Source of the DNA: Rhizomucor pusillus | Taxonomy: Eukaryota > Mucoromycota > Mucoromycetes > Mucorales > Lichtheimiaceae | Direction: 5' to 3' | Assembly: GCA_900175165.2 (NCBI GenBank) | Contig: FWWN02000337.1 | Location: forward strand, 1-48,731 | DNA length: 48,731 nucleotides | In this document: positions 22,674 through 34,924 of the stretch, one piece after another | Layout: each line of letters starts with the position of its first letter | How positions within the stretch are numbered: position 1 is the first letter of the stretch | Position numbers and translations under genes: made by a program | The notes under the pieces: generated by a model | Told to the model about the DNA's origin: nothing | Seen by the model: only the letters and a program-made list of their open reading frames with translations | Database searches by the model: none

Positions 22674-23776
22674 ATGGTCACTGCAGAGACACAGACTGTT
22701 GCAAGCTGGCAAGCCAAGGGTTCCATCCAGCTTGTTGAGAAACAAGTGCCTACTGTTCAGCCAGGTCAAGTCCTTGTCCGCGTTGCTGCTTCCGGATTGT
22801 GTGGTAAGTTGTTGGGTTTCGCCGGGTTCAGTCAAGTTCCAGTCAGTGGTTAATAAAACGGGGCAACGTATATGTAGGCACCGACCTTCACATTTGCCGT
22901 GGTGAAACCCCTCACGCCTCGCCTCAAGTCACCATCGGCCACGAGTTTGCAGGCTTCATCGAGTACATCCATCCAGACACCAAAACCGATCTTGCGGTGG
23001 GTGACTTGGTCGCCATAGACCCCAACAACCCTTGCCATGCATGCACCTTCTGCCGCAACAAAAAGTACCACCTTTGCCCAGACTTGTTCTGCATTGGCGT
23101 GTCTGTGCACGGAGGAATGGCAAAGTACGTCGCAGTACCTGCAAGCGCTGCATTCAGTGTTCCCAAGTCTGTCTCGCCCGAAGTCGCAAGTCTGGCTGAA
23201 CCTCTGTCGTGCGTTATCCACGCTGTCGACATGGGCAGTATCAAGAGCGGTGATAAGGTTCTGATCCAAGGAGCCGGTCCTATTGGTCTGATGGCGCTAG
23301 GTCTTTGTGCAACAGGCGGCGCTCGAGTCACCGTGGTCGAGCCAAGCGAGATGCGAAGACAAACTGCATTAAAGTTTGGTGCTGCCGAGGTCTTGCATCC
23401 CTCTGAACTCAAGGTCGAGGATCCTTGCAAGGGCGATGGATTCGATGTTGTCTTTGAATGCGTTGGTCGGCCGGAAACTATGGAGGCTGCTGTTAACTAT
23501 GCCAAGGCTGGAGGTACCGTCGTTTGGGTGGGTGTTGCTAAACCCGATGTCAAGGTCTCCGTTTCTCCCTTCAATGTTTACCGCCGTGAATTGACTATCA
23601 AATCGACCTACACCAATCCATTCGGCATGGACCGCGCCGTCAAGATCTTGGCTGAAAACAAGATCGATTGGAGATCCTTGATTTCTCACACCTTTACTTT
23701 GGACGAGTTTGACAAGGCCTGGGATGTCTTTGTTGCTGGCACCGGTCTCAAGGTCTGCGTCAAGCCTTCTGCTTAA
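22674..23776 (+). CDS. Zinc-dependent medium-chain dehydrogenase, polyol (sorbitol/xylitol) type
   Basis: Two exons (22674-22803, 22878-23776) give 342 residues, the standard medium-chain dehydrogenase length. Catalytic zinc ligands are C43 in SGLCGTD, H65-E66 in GHEF, and the Glu in LAEPLSC. Structural zinc ligands are C96, C99, C102 and C110 (CHACTFCRNKKYHLC). The cofactor motif is GAGPIG, followed by VVEPSE, whose acidic residue favours NAD+. The closest families are sorbitol, xylitol or L-arabinitol dehydrogenase and butanediol dehydrogenase; exact substrate is not assigned. No presequence, so probably cytosolic. It sits head-to-head with a sugar transporter, consistent with a sugar or polyol uptake-and-oxidation pair. 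It converges with the HEI10 gene. Confidence 0.9.
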
Positions 23777-23910
23777 GGTTTCGGTTTTGTCCGGTTTTTA
23801 CACTCCTCTAATCAACAAGCACAAACACACAACACACACACAACATGTATTCGCTATCACATGTACTCGCACACAGCAGCAGTTTTGATATTTTTCCTTT
23901 AGTAACCGTC

Positions 23911-23952
23911 ATGCATATATATTNNNNNNNNTATATATATATATATATATAT
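23911..23952. repeat. (TA)n microsatellite with 8-base N gap
   Basis: An AT dinucleotide tract interrupted by eight undetermined bases (23924-23931). The length of the repeat is unresolved in this assembly. Confidence 0.9.
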
Positions 23953-24005
23953 ACATAGAAACACCCCTCTTCAACGTAAATAAAATACCAGAATACACGC
24001 GAAAG

Positions 24006-25532
24006 TCACCGTCTTGTTTCAAATGGAACAGGAGTACCTTGACGTGGTTCTAGGTTACGTATCATTGTGGATGGACTGTGTGGGAAAGCAGCAGCTACGG
24101 ATCTTGGCATAGGGGTTGGTGGATGATGAGGCTCCATGCGATAGCTTGTTGCTCCTCCTCGATGATCCTGGTTCCGGGTTGCTGCAGTGACTGAACCTCG
24201 GGGAATCCGAACACTTGAATTGTGACCTGTTGTTGGATGAATTCTTTGTCGAGAATTCGGCGATGGCATGTGACTCATTCTTTGCAAAGCCGGTGTAGAA
24301 GGTGGATATTGTTGTGGTGCAGTGTACAAACGATTGTCGTGCTGGAACTTGACTGGCGGATTTCCAGTGCGTGAGTGGGCATTGAATGGCTCAGGCCCTG
24401 GCTGCGGATGCAAAGACATCGTTGTTGGCGGCTGAAATATCGTAGGAGGACCGTGATGTATGTTAGAAGCAGATGTATAGGTAGTATGCTGGATAGAGGG
24501 AGTGGCCAGATACTGCGGTGACTGGTTCATTGATTGTCCGAGCTGTTGTTGCTGTTGTCGCATTTGTTGCTGTATACTCGGCGGTAACGCTTTCCTTTTC
24601 AGTTTCTCGTACATTAGATGGAGTTTCTGAAACTGCTTCGATTTTTCATGCAATTGACTTTGAAGATCATGTATACGTCTCTTGTCTTGCTCCAGATCTT
24701 GGGCCAATACTACAAGACACTCAAGAGTGATGAGTACGTAAAAGTTAGCAATGGATAGAAACTCTTAAACATTTACCATTATATCTGTGCTTCTCAGCTT
24801 TACATTGAGTCATTATATCTGTTACTACAGTTCTTGACCGGCAATCGTCTACTGTACCTTTAATTGCTCTCTCACCATCGCGAACCGCGTTCTGCAGCTG
24901 TTCTTGCAACGCATTACATTTTCTCTCCAAATGTTGCTGGAACATTGCTCGGTAACATAGTTCTTGAGATAATTGGTAGTAATAGAAGGAGATGGCACGA
25001 CTGCAAATATCCATAATGGTGTCCGGTCGAAGTCCAGCGAGCACTGACTGTGCGAGCGACGTCGCGTTTATGCATCTTGGATAAATATCCCACTTTTGTA
25101 TCTTACCGATTTATACTCTTCGGATGGATTTAATTGAGTCAATACAATATCGTCGCTGGGATCAAAACCAAAATGTAAGCGACGGTGCTGGTATCATCGT
25201 ACCATTTGTAAGAGAGAGAAAAGCTAACCTTTGCGTGAGCGATGTGTTGCATGCGGGACAGACCAAAGCCATTTTAAAGCATCGATTGGCGCATTGCGTA
25301 CAGAAGATATCTATTGTACATCACAATCCAACGTCAGAGTCGCAACAAGCTTTTCATCGCCTTTTTGCCTTGGATTATGTACGGGAACATGACGTGACAC
25401 AGGCCTATGGATGGTTAATGGGGGAAGAATTGCTTGTTTGTGCAACGCTGCGGAACCCACCTGCGTCTCCAGACTTAATGGCTTGCGGCACTGAATGATG
25501 TTGCAATGGATATCTGCGTTGGTGTCTGCCAT
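24006..25532 (-). CDS. HEI10: HEI10/CCNB1IP1-type RING E3 ligase (meiotic crossover factor)
   Basis: Six exons (25532-25461, 25404-25383, 25310-25229, 25155-25107, 25047-24777, 24709-24006) give 399 residues. An N-terminal C3HC4 RING uses C10, C15, C30, H32, C35, C38, C49 and C52. The family segment DDIVLTQLNPSEEYKS follows, then SVLAGLRPDTIMDICSRAISF and a coiled coil (LERKCNALQEQLQNAV, QLHEKSKQFQKLHLMYEKLKRKALPPS). The C-terminal ~200 residues are Gln/Pro/His-rich and disordered. HEI10/Zip3-class ligases mark crossover sites on meiotic chromosomes, so the gene implies a meiotic programme. Exon 2 is only 22 nt and carries part of the RING (ACVTSC S/H). A 39-nt in-frame stretch within exon 5 has GT and AG ends and might be an extra optional intron. 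Start codons of this gene and the MCFD2-like gene are 217 bp apart, divergent. Confidence 0.88.
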
Positions 25533-25749
25533 CAGGAACAAGAAAATGAAAGAGAAGGAAAAACACTTGTTGCAGTATCGACCCGATGACTTCGTAAGCA
25601 ATAAAAAAAGAAAGAAGAACACGCGTCGTCAGTAGCAAGCAGCAGCAACAGCAAACAGCAGCGGAGGAGGAGAGGGATTATCAATTGCCCACGTATCAGC
25701 AGCATAAACTCCTCGTTCCGCCCGCCCGTTCTATTCCAGCAACTACAAT

Positions 25750-26326
25750 ATGCGCCTTGCCATCCTTCTGATAGCCATTGCCGTTTTGATCGGCATCGTG
25801 TCTGCTGGCCGAGGCACTCATCGCTACGAGCAGCCGGGTCATTCAAACTATGGCGAGCCAAAAATGAACAAAGAGTAATGAGCATTGTGACAAGCAGGAG
25901 GAGTAGCACTGTCAAAAGGAAGACTGACCAGCATTGCCCTCTAGCCACATACAAGAGCATATAAAGTCAATGGCTAAAGATGGAGCAGATCCACCACCTG
26001 AACTCAGCGACAGCGAGTTGATGTACTATTTGTTTGTCCTTCACGATATGAACAACGACGCCCACCTGGACGGCCACGAACTTCGCGCAGCATTTACAGA
26101 CTTTGACGAGACGGAGGAGGATGATCCGACGCAGTATGTGTCGTTGGAGGAAGTCACTGATATGGTAGACCATGTTTTGGAAGAGGACGATTTGAACGGC
26201 GAGTAAGTTTAACTTTTGTATTGCCAACAAAGACACGCTGTAGTACTGACGCCTCTCTTTCCCTCCCTTAGCGGATTGATCTCTTGGGATGAATACATTC
26301 AAAGTCAATTATACCACGGCGAATAA
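25750..26326 (+). CDS. MCFD2-like secretory EF-hand protein
   Basis: Three exons (25750-25874, 25945-26202, 26272-26326) give 145 residues. A clear signal peptide (LAILLIAIAVLIGIVSAG) is followed by HIQEHIKSM. Two EF-hands follow: HDMNNDAHLDGHEL with a good D-x-N-x-D-x-x-x-x-x-x-E loop, and EEDDLNGDGLISWDEY. The HIxEH segment plus paired EF-hands is the MCFD2 arrangement. MCFD2 binds calcium and partners the lectin ERGIC-53 in ER-to-Golgi export of glycoproteins; that role here is inferred by family. The gene ends only 44 bp from the stop of the convergent PC-esterase-like gene. Confidence 0.82.
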
Positions 26327-26370
26327 TAATAAAATAAGAAGAAGAAGAAGATGATGATCTATAAGCGATT

Positions 26371-27666
26371 TTATGTAATAGCAGCAGCGTTTTCATCCAT
26401 TAATGCGAGCAATGTATTGTACAGCAAAAGAGTCCATGCGTCAAGGGGTCCGGGTATACAGTATCGAAGGCAGTCTTGACCGCCAATGTGTCCGTCAGGT
26501 CGCATGTCCGTGATAGCGGCCGTGTCAAGAAAGACACCGCCTGCTGCTTCGATAATGACTTTGGCGAGCGCATTCCGACGCGCTGCTTCGCTCCATCCAT
26601 ACGGCAACTTGCTAGTTTCTTGCTCTGATAAAGGTTTGCGCAGAGGAGCTACCGCATCGTCGCAGTATGGATGGCCAATGGATGTGGAACGGTAAATGAT
26701 GAGTGCGTTAGGCTGTAATCTTCGGATTGTCTTTAGCGTTTCCGTCAGTTCTTCTATGAAAACAGTGTCGTCTTCGAGCACAGGTGAGCGATTGATTATG
26801 AGGATGGGATATGCTTTGATGATAAAGTTCTGTGTGAATGGGACTTGCACCACGTCGCCGCGTGGGTGACCGTTTGCTCGATCGATCTTGGTGGCTACTG
26901 AGAGTTTGTCGTTGCGAATGTAGCGCATATTGATGGGCTTATCGTGGTCGGGACACAAAGTGTGATCTGGGGCGACACAAGAAGAAGAGAGTTAGAGATT
27001 TGTTGGTGATAAATTAACCTGATTATTGCTAATTGGAAATAATATCCAACCTCGGCAGCTAAGTTCGCCGTAGCAAACTACTGGTCCATCCCGCAGCACA
27101 TCAAGTAGCATCTCATGCAATTGATAATGCACCAGATCGCCTACCAGGAGCATATGCCGGCCGTCGAGAACGTCGCACCATTGGCTTGCATTGATCTTGG
27201 GCTGGATAAAGGGGCAGGAAGGTTGCCATACATATTTGACAGCTTCTCGATCCTGATCGCCCTTCTTCTTGTCGCATTTGCCGTAAATCGGGTCTTGGAA
27301 ATGTTTTGCAAGAGAGGAGTAGTCTTCTGTGGCTATCCACGCCCCACGGGTCCAGCACTCTAGGTACGAACGCACTGCAGAAATTTGCTCAGGAATCGTC
27401 AGCTTGCTTCCCGGGACCCTGTCCTCGTACTCGATGCCTAGTTGCTCGCGCGCATGCGCAGCGGCCAGCTCGATCGTGGCCGTTTCTTTGACGAAGAACC
27501 GAGGTAATGGCAAGGGCGGATGGTGCCGTTTGTACCATGGAAACTCCCGCCAGTGCTCATAGACAAACACACGGTTTTCCGGGTAATCACCGATCGTAAC
27601 GTGGTACCCATATAGGAGCAATCCCGCGATCGCTAGCAAAATGGAGACCCGGACGATACTGGTCAT
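26371..27666 (-). CDS. PC-esterase-like (TBL/Cas1-type) type II membrane protein, catalytic residues missing
   Basis: Two exons (27666-27051, 26966-26371) give 403 residues. One N-terminal span (VSILLAIAGLLLYGYH) indicates a type II Golgi or ER membrane protein. The lumenal part has the layout of the PC-esterase family of polysaccharide O-acyltransferases/esterases. A CxxRGxW-like region comes first (ECWTRGAWIATEDY). It is followed by the GDS block, here GRHMLLVGDLVHYQ, and the C-terminal block DCLRYCIPGPLDAWTLLLYN. In active members the first block carries GDS and the second DxxH (DCSHWCLPG in plants). Here Ser is Leu (CTG) and His is Arg (CGA). The fold is recognisable, activity is doubtful. 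The donor GTTGGA is weak, but the join gives the only open frame. Confidence 0.72.
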
Positions 27667-27935
27667 TTAAAAGTAACCATGGATCGGTTTCACAAGAAGA
27701 TCGACACTGGCTGGTCCCTAACTGGTGCCAAATATTGCCGCCGCCACCCTCCCAAAAAAAGAAAAAAGAATCTTTATATGGGTTTTGTACGCTGTCCTCA
27801 TAAGAAAAGAAAGAAAAAACAAACTTTGATATATACAGGTCGGTTCAAACAACAATGAACGGAACAGGAAAGACAAAATTGGATTGGATTGGGAAAACCA
27901 AAAAGATGGGGCAATGATGGTGTGTTCGGGTTGTC

Positions 27936-29756
<1,821 letters not shown>

Positions 29757-30663
29757 TATTAATAAATTGTCGTGTTAACAAAGAAAGAAAGAAGAAAACA
29801 GGAAAGAAAGTAAAAGCGACGACTTCATCCGAGACAAGGGAAAAAAATGTTGCAGCTCGACCGCCACGGACTTTCAAATGCTGAATGACGCCAAGCTGAT
29901 ACGGTTGCTTGGTAACAAGATGATCGACAACAAACACGCATTTGTCGTCGGTTTGGAGAAGCAAGAAAAGAGATGGGAGAGAGCAGAGATCTTTTCCCTC
30001 TTAACACGCCACAGACTGATCTACAATATTCACTACCTGGCCCCAATTTATTTTATAAACTTTATTGTCGGTCGGAAAGATTTTGTTGGGTCGCATACGT
30101 TAAGTGCAAGGATCTAAATGGGGCAGAAAACCCTTCTTCATGCAAAAGCTCACTACCGTTCCACCCTATCAATAGCATAGCATAGCCTTGGCATATCTAT
30201 TTATGTAAAGTTTCTACTCCCTAGAATGACTCCGAGAAAGAATCGAATCGAAACAATTAAATTCATTGGCAGCATCATCAATTCTGCGTTTATTGCTGTT
30301 ATGTACCATGCATATCCAACAATAAACCATCTATCAGCGAGCGACAGTAGTTTCTCTAACTGCCACTGCAAACTCTGATACAAGCTACAATTTTATTCCT
30401 TTACTTGTTCGCGCGGACTCGATCTTAGCCGTCGTTGGAAAATAGCATGAATGCATTAATAACCATTTCTGGGAGACTGAGAGAGCATAAAAGACTGAGA
30501 CAGGTCTCCACAACAAAGTCAGATAAAAAGTTCAATTCTTTCTAGTTATGAAAAGTGATAGGTATCCATTTCCCCTTTCTTTTGATTTTCATTGATTGAT
30601 GATGATTATGACCGAGTGGGTATAGGACAAAAGAGAAATAATGGGGGATAGATAATAATAGAA
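29757..30663. other. Intergenic, no gene seen
   Basis: Upstream of the PKA gene and downstream of the tropomyosin gene. No recognisable coding or RNA gene; a short repeated ATAGCATAGC motif lies near 30171. Confidence 0.5.
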
Positions 30664-31167
30664 TTATAGGTCGTCAAACTGGCGTGCCAACTCGTCAAGT
30701 TCTGTCTTTGCAGCCTTGTATTTCTCTTGCAGTTCCTCGTGCAGCTGTTCCTTTTCAGCTATCTCGTTTTCGAGACTCGTCACCTTGCGCTCAGCCTCCT
30801 CGGCCCGGAGATCGGCCTCATTGAACCTGTATATACGAAACAGGTCAGTTACGAAGAAAAAAAAATATACAGACACACTGTAAGTGTCATCATTACTTAC
30901 TTGTTTGACGTCTCCTGGAGCTTTTGCTCTGCTTTTTCGAGCTGCTCCTCGAGGATCTGGACTCGGTTCTGCAGCGAGCGAAGTTCGTGGCCTTTCGCGA
31001 TATGCTCGGCTTCCAGCTGCTTGACCTGCTGCTCGAGTTCGTCTGCGCGGGCGTTGGCAGCTTCGGCTTCAGCGCGGAGTGAGGAAAGTTTCTGACAGAA
31101 TCGTTTGAGTTGGTGTGTGGCACTGCGTACGTAGCTGACTTGAACATACCTCTTTGAACTTTTCCAT
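30664..31167 (-). CDS. Tropomyosin, short (123 residues)
   Basis: Three exons (31167-31150, 31091-30901, 30826-30664) give 123 residues that are entirely coiled coil. The start MEKFKEKLSSLRAEAE and the end KYKAAKTELDELARQFDDL match fungal tropomyosins (MEKIREKL-type and ...ELDE...L-type ends). The conserved near-C-terminal block LQETSNKFNEADLRAEEAERKV is intact. Tropomyosin polymerises along actin cables and controls formin- and myosin-based transport. Yeast forms have 161 or 199 residues; this one is 123, one 38-residue actin-binding period shorter than 161. The introns are 58 and 74 nt, too short to hide a 114-nt exon. An in-frame TAG lies two codons upstream of the ATG, fixing the start. 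Confidence 0.9.
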
Positions 31168-31553
31168 AGTCTATGAAATAAAGAGTTGAAGAGAAAAGAA
31201 AGGAAGAAAGAAAGAAAAAGGGAAAAGAAAAATAGACAGAAAAGGATACGTGCATTGCTTTGACAACAGCAGCACCAGCCCTTCTGCCTCGTGATTGACC
31301 CTCAAGAAGCCCGACGGGGGCTGGTTGAGGTTACTGCTACCAGTAGATGAGATTACCTCGAGCTCAGCTTATCCTTATTTTGGGGGGAGGGACGGTGACA
31401 GGGAGTTTCAGCATTTAAGAGACATTTTTTTTTGCAATGTATCAGCTAAAAAAAATTAAGTTGGATTTCTTTTGTTACAGGATTGAAAATAAAAATACAC
31501 AGGCTTGCTTGGGTGGGCCGGGGGTGGACCTTTTTCTCATTGAGAGAGACAGA
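31168..31553. other. Intergenic, purine-rich
   Basis: Tropomyosin leader with GAAA-type repeats (about 31193-31240) and the 3' flank of the kinase gene, including a G-run (TTTTGGGGGGAGGGA near 31378). No gene seen. Confidence 0.5.
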
Positions 31554-33352
31554 TTAGACGGGTATATTGCGAGGAAGGGATGGAGAAGGAGTAGCACATG
31601 CTGGCGGTGAAGTCGGTCGGCTGTTGCTGTTGTTACAGCAATGGTGGTGGTGAGGAGGATGATGGTGTCGTTTTCGCTTTTCCTTTTCTGCCACGACACC
31701 AGGTGGTTCCGGCGTCACAAGCACCAGGTTATTCCGCTGGTTACCAGGAAAAGTTTCTTGAACGTGGTGGACGTGCTCTGCACCTGGTTCTTCAACGGTG
31801 CAAGCGTCGATCTGCCGCACCCACGAATCGGCAAGCACCGCGCTCAGCGTTGGTCTTCTTGTGGGGTTGAGATCGAGCATGCCGGCCATGATAGAGCGAG
31901 ACTCGCGTGGGAGAAGTTTTAGCAAACGGTATGGCTGCTGGTTGTAGTTTGTTGCAAAAGCACGGAAGGATGGATCGCAGGAACGTGGTACACGCCAAGG
32001 GAATCGACGAATGGTCATACAGATGAAGATTATTGCGCATGACCATACATCAGACTGACGCGGATCATAGCTGGTCTGTGTATATTGCTCGGGTGCAATG
32101 TAAGGGTCAGATCCATAGATGCCTAGGAAAAAAAAAAAGAATAATCAAATTGATTCATGTTAAAGTTGGGACGGAAGAAATTTCTACCAGGTAAAATTTT
32201 TTACCTTGAGACATGATGATATTGTTGCCGCAAGGATACTTGAATACACAGGAGCAGCCAAAGTCAATAATTTTGAGAATGCCCATATGATCAAGGACGA
32301 GATTATCGAGCTTTAGATCTCTGTGGGCGATACCCATGCTGTGCAGATAATCAAGACCTTGCAGGAGCTGCCGCCAGCAGCAAGCAATTTCCTCGCGGGA
32401 CATCATGCCGCTCATGACGACGTTGAACAAGTCATTGGGGCAGTATTCCATGATTTCATAAAAGTTTGGGCCATCTTGGATAAAGTCAAGTGTTTCAACA
32501 ATGTTGGGATGATGCAGCGTGGATCCGATGCAGAATTCGGCCGTTACTTTCTTGATATATTCACGTTCAGTTTCGTGTTGAAGTCTCTTGCGAAACTGCT
32601 TGACTGCAAACGTCTTGTTATCAGAAGCACGCTGGATCAGCCGTACGGAGCCACCGGCGCCTTTGCCAATGTAACGGCCTAATAATTTTTTGCATAAGAT
32701 TTATTGGCAAATATGCCTCAAAATGGCGCGAATTTGCTCAGGGAGGGGGAGGTGGGAGCGAGCAAATTTTTGAAAGATGATGATGATAAAACTTACCCCA
32801 GCGGCCATAGCGACCCTCGATGTCTTGACGGATTTGGTTGCCAAAAGTAGTGTCGTGGTCAGACAGCGACGAACAAGTGGACGACGAAGATGGAGATGGC
32901 GGCTGTTGCTGCTGTTGCTGTTGTTGCTGTTGTTGCTCGGACACAAAGAAACGCCGCAGATCGTACCACCCCAGAAATGCATCTCTGCGTTCACAGCACG
33001 GGCGATGGAAATGATTCCGGTGGTATTGCTCGTTGTACTCTGGCTTCTTGAACACGAATTGGGATGGTAACGCGGTGCAGGATTCGGAGGGTGTTGAAGA
33101 TGAGGAGGAGGAGGACGTAGATGTGGATGCGGGAGAGACAGGTCTAGCAGCAGTGTTGATAAATGGCCAATTGGAGCGAGACGATGCTGCCTTTTGCAAC
33201 AACTTTGTGAGTTCAGTGAGGTCGACGGTGGAGGTATCGTTCGAGTGCAAGTGGCGGGTAGTTGCCGTCGTATGCGTTACCACTGCCGGCGAAAGTGTTG
33301 GACTAGAGGGCACGGGTGTGTCTGGCGTCGCAAGACCACAAAGGTGAGCCAT
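31554..33352 (-). CDS. Hal4/Sat4-like (NPR/HAL family) serine/threonine kinase
   Basis: Three exons (33352-32797, 32678-32205, 32122-31554) give 532 residues. A long disordered N-terminus is Ser/Thr-rich with a run of eleven Gln. The kinase core is complete: [49 protein letters not shown], and [21 protein letters not shown] with the NPR/HAL-type activation loop ([10 protein letters not shown]). The tail is His- and Pro-rich ([11 protein letters not shown]). NPR/HAL kinases stabilise nutrient and K+ transporters at the plasma membrane in response to stress; the specific targets here are unknown. The gene is divergent from MTU1 across 1.57 kb. Confidence 0.88.
32903..32935 (-). repeat. CAG/CAA trinucleotide run (poly-Gln)
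   Basis: Eleven consecutive Gln codons, mixed CAA and CAG, in the kinase N-terminus. Likely length-variable between strains. Confidence 0.85.
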
Positions 33353-34924
33353 GTAAATATAATACTCTAAAGAAGAAGTAGAAGAGAAAAAGGTAGAGAA
33401 AAAGAGGGAAGAGAAGAGGAGGGAGGGACTATTGCTCTTTTTTATATAGTATGGGAGAAGCGCGATAAAAATGAAACGACAAAATAAAAACGGGTTATCA
33501 TTCGGCTCGAAACCTCACGCTCGTCCTTATTTTCCCTGTCACCAGATATTATCCTTTTTTTTTCTGTCAAGAGCACCAGAGAGATCCCCCCTCCCTCTCC
33601 AGAGTCAACAATTGTATCCCATTGCGTCACGCGCGACGTCCTAATGCGGCAATATTGCTTGGGCGGTGTCAATGGCCTACATGCTGTAAACAACAGCAGC
33701 GTGTTTGTTTCATGTTCTGCGCAGGGACGGCCAGAGCACAATAATGCCCTTTTTGGTTCAGGCCTGCTCAACCGTGCCCGAGGAGAATCTTTCTTGCTCG
33801 CCCCAGCACGTGAGGTGACAATAATCTGCTAGAAATTTTGGGCTCCCTCTACTCTGTCCATCAGTTAGTCTGTTTCGAAAAAATCTGCGACGTTCTTTAA
33901 AAGTCCAAGTTTTCGCACACTCCTCCCATGTGGCTGCTATAGCTTGGGGAGATCGCTGCTCACGCTGCTGCTGCTGCTGCTGACCGTGGAATTATATCAC
34001 ATAATTACGTTCATACTTTAGATCATAAGAATATTGAGTGACATTTTAACATGTCAGAGAATACATAGTCAGCAATCCATGTTTTAAAGATGATCGTACA
34101 ATCAAGGTACCAAATCAACGGGGATCATCCAACTCTCTTTTTACATCAGTCCAAAAGGTCTTTTACACGAAACGCGGGTTTGGACGGAGAAGAAGGCGAC
34201 GCCATCCTCCTATCGTTCAGGCAAAACGGGATCCACGAGAACAACATTTGATCGACTTATCTTGTGTACGACAGCGACAAGACTCTGCGACCCAAACTCC
34301 TTTGAATAACCTTAAACGGCCTAGATTTTAACAAAGATAAATTGAAATTAGTAAGTCTCAGCAGCTTTCATGTCTCTGCGTTCTCTCCTTGACTGTTATA
34401 TATCCTGATCGATTCAAACGTTCTTGGGATCACCGAATTGGTCTCACGGGTCATCGTCGTCGTCAGGATGATGGGTTGTCTGTTGTAAATGCCAAGCAAG
34501 CGAATAATATTTGGAAAACAAGCGAGATTCGGTTATATTCATCGCAGCAGCATATACTGTGCAACGCATAAGGTCTGGAGGATTGTCATCCGCTCTCCGT
34601 CCGTCCGAACTAGAGTGTCGTTCCCGACAAGGCTCTACGTCTTTGTTTTCTTCTGTGAAACAATGTGCAATGTAATATATCCGTCATGGGGGACGAGCTG
34701 CTGGTTATTTTTTCTCCTCTCAAACACTCCAGGAGTTGGGGTGCGGGCGGGAACAAGCATTGACAGCAGCAGCAGCGTCGGTTCGGTCGGAGCCTATCCA
34801 GACCAATGTGGGTGGGTGGGTGGTTGCCTGTCTGCCTGCCCTGTCGTCCTCCTTCTCAACAACAACAACTTGCAATTTGAGTCAGTGAACAACACCGTTG
34901 GGATTAGATCGGATTACATGTATA
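33353..34924. other. Long divergent promoter region, no gene seen
   Basis: Between the Hal-type kinase and MTU1. It holds a CACGTG E-box (33807-33812), a (CTG)6 run (33965-33982) and T-rich tracts. Open stretches here lack recognisable protein character. Confidence 0.5.
33965..33982. repeat. (CTG)6 microsatellite
   Basis: Six perfect CTG units in the kinase/MTU1 intergenic region. Confidence 0.85.

Noticed and set aside
24820..24858. A 39-nt GT...AG stretch within HEI10 exon 5 as an extra intron.
   Set aside because: It is in frame, shorter than typical introns here and has no strong branch site; retained as coding but noted in the gene entry.
34489..34924. Open frame upstream of MTU1 as an N-terminal extension or separate gene.
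   Set aside because: Different frame from MTU1, low-complexity composition, and MTU1 has a normal start directly before its PP-loop.
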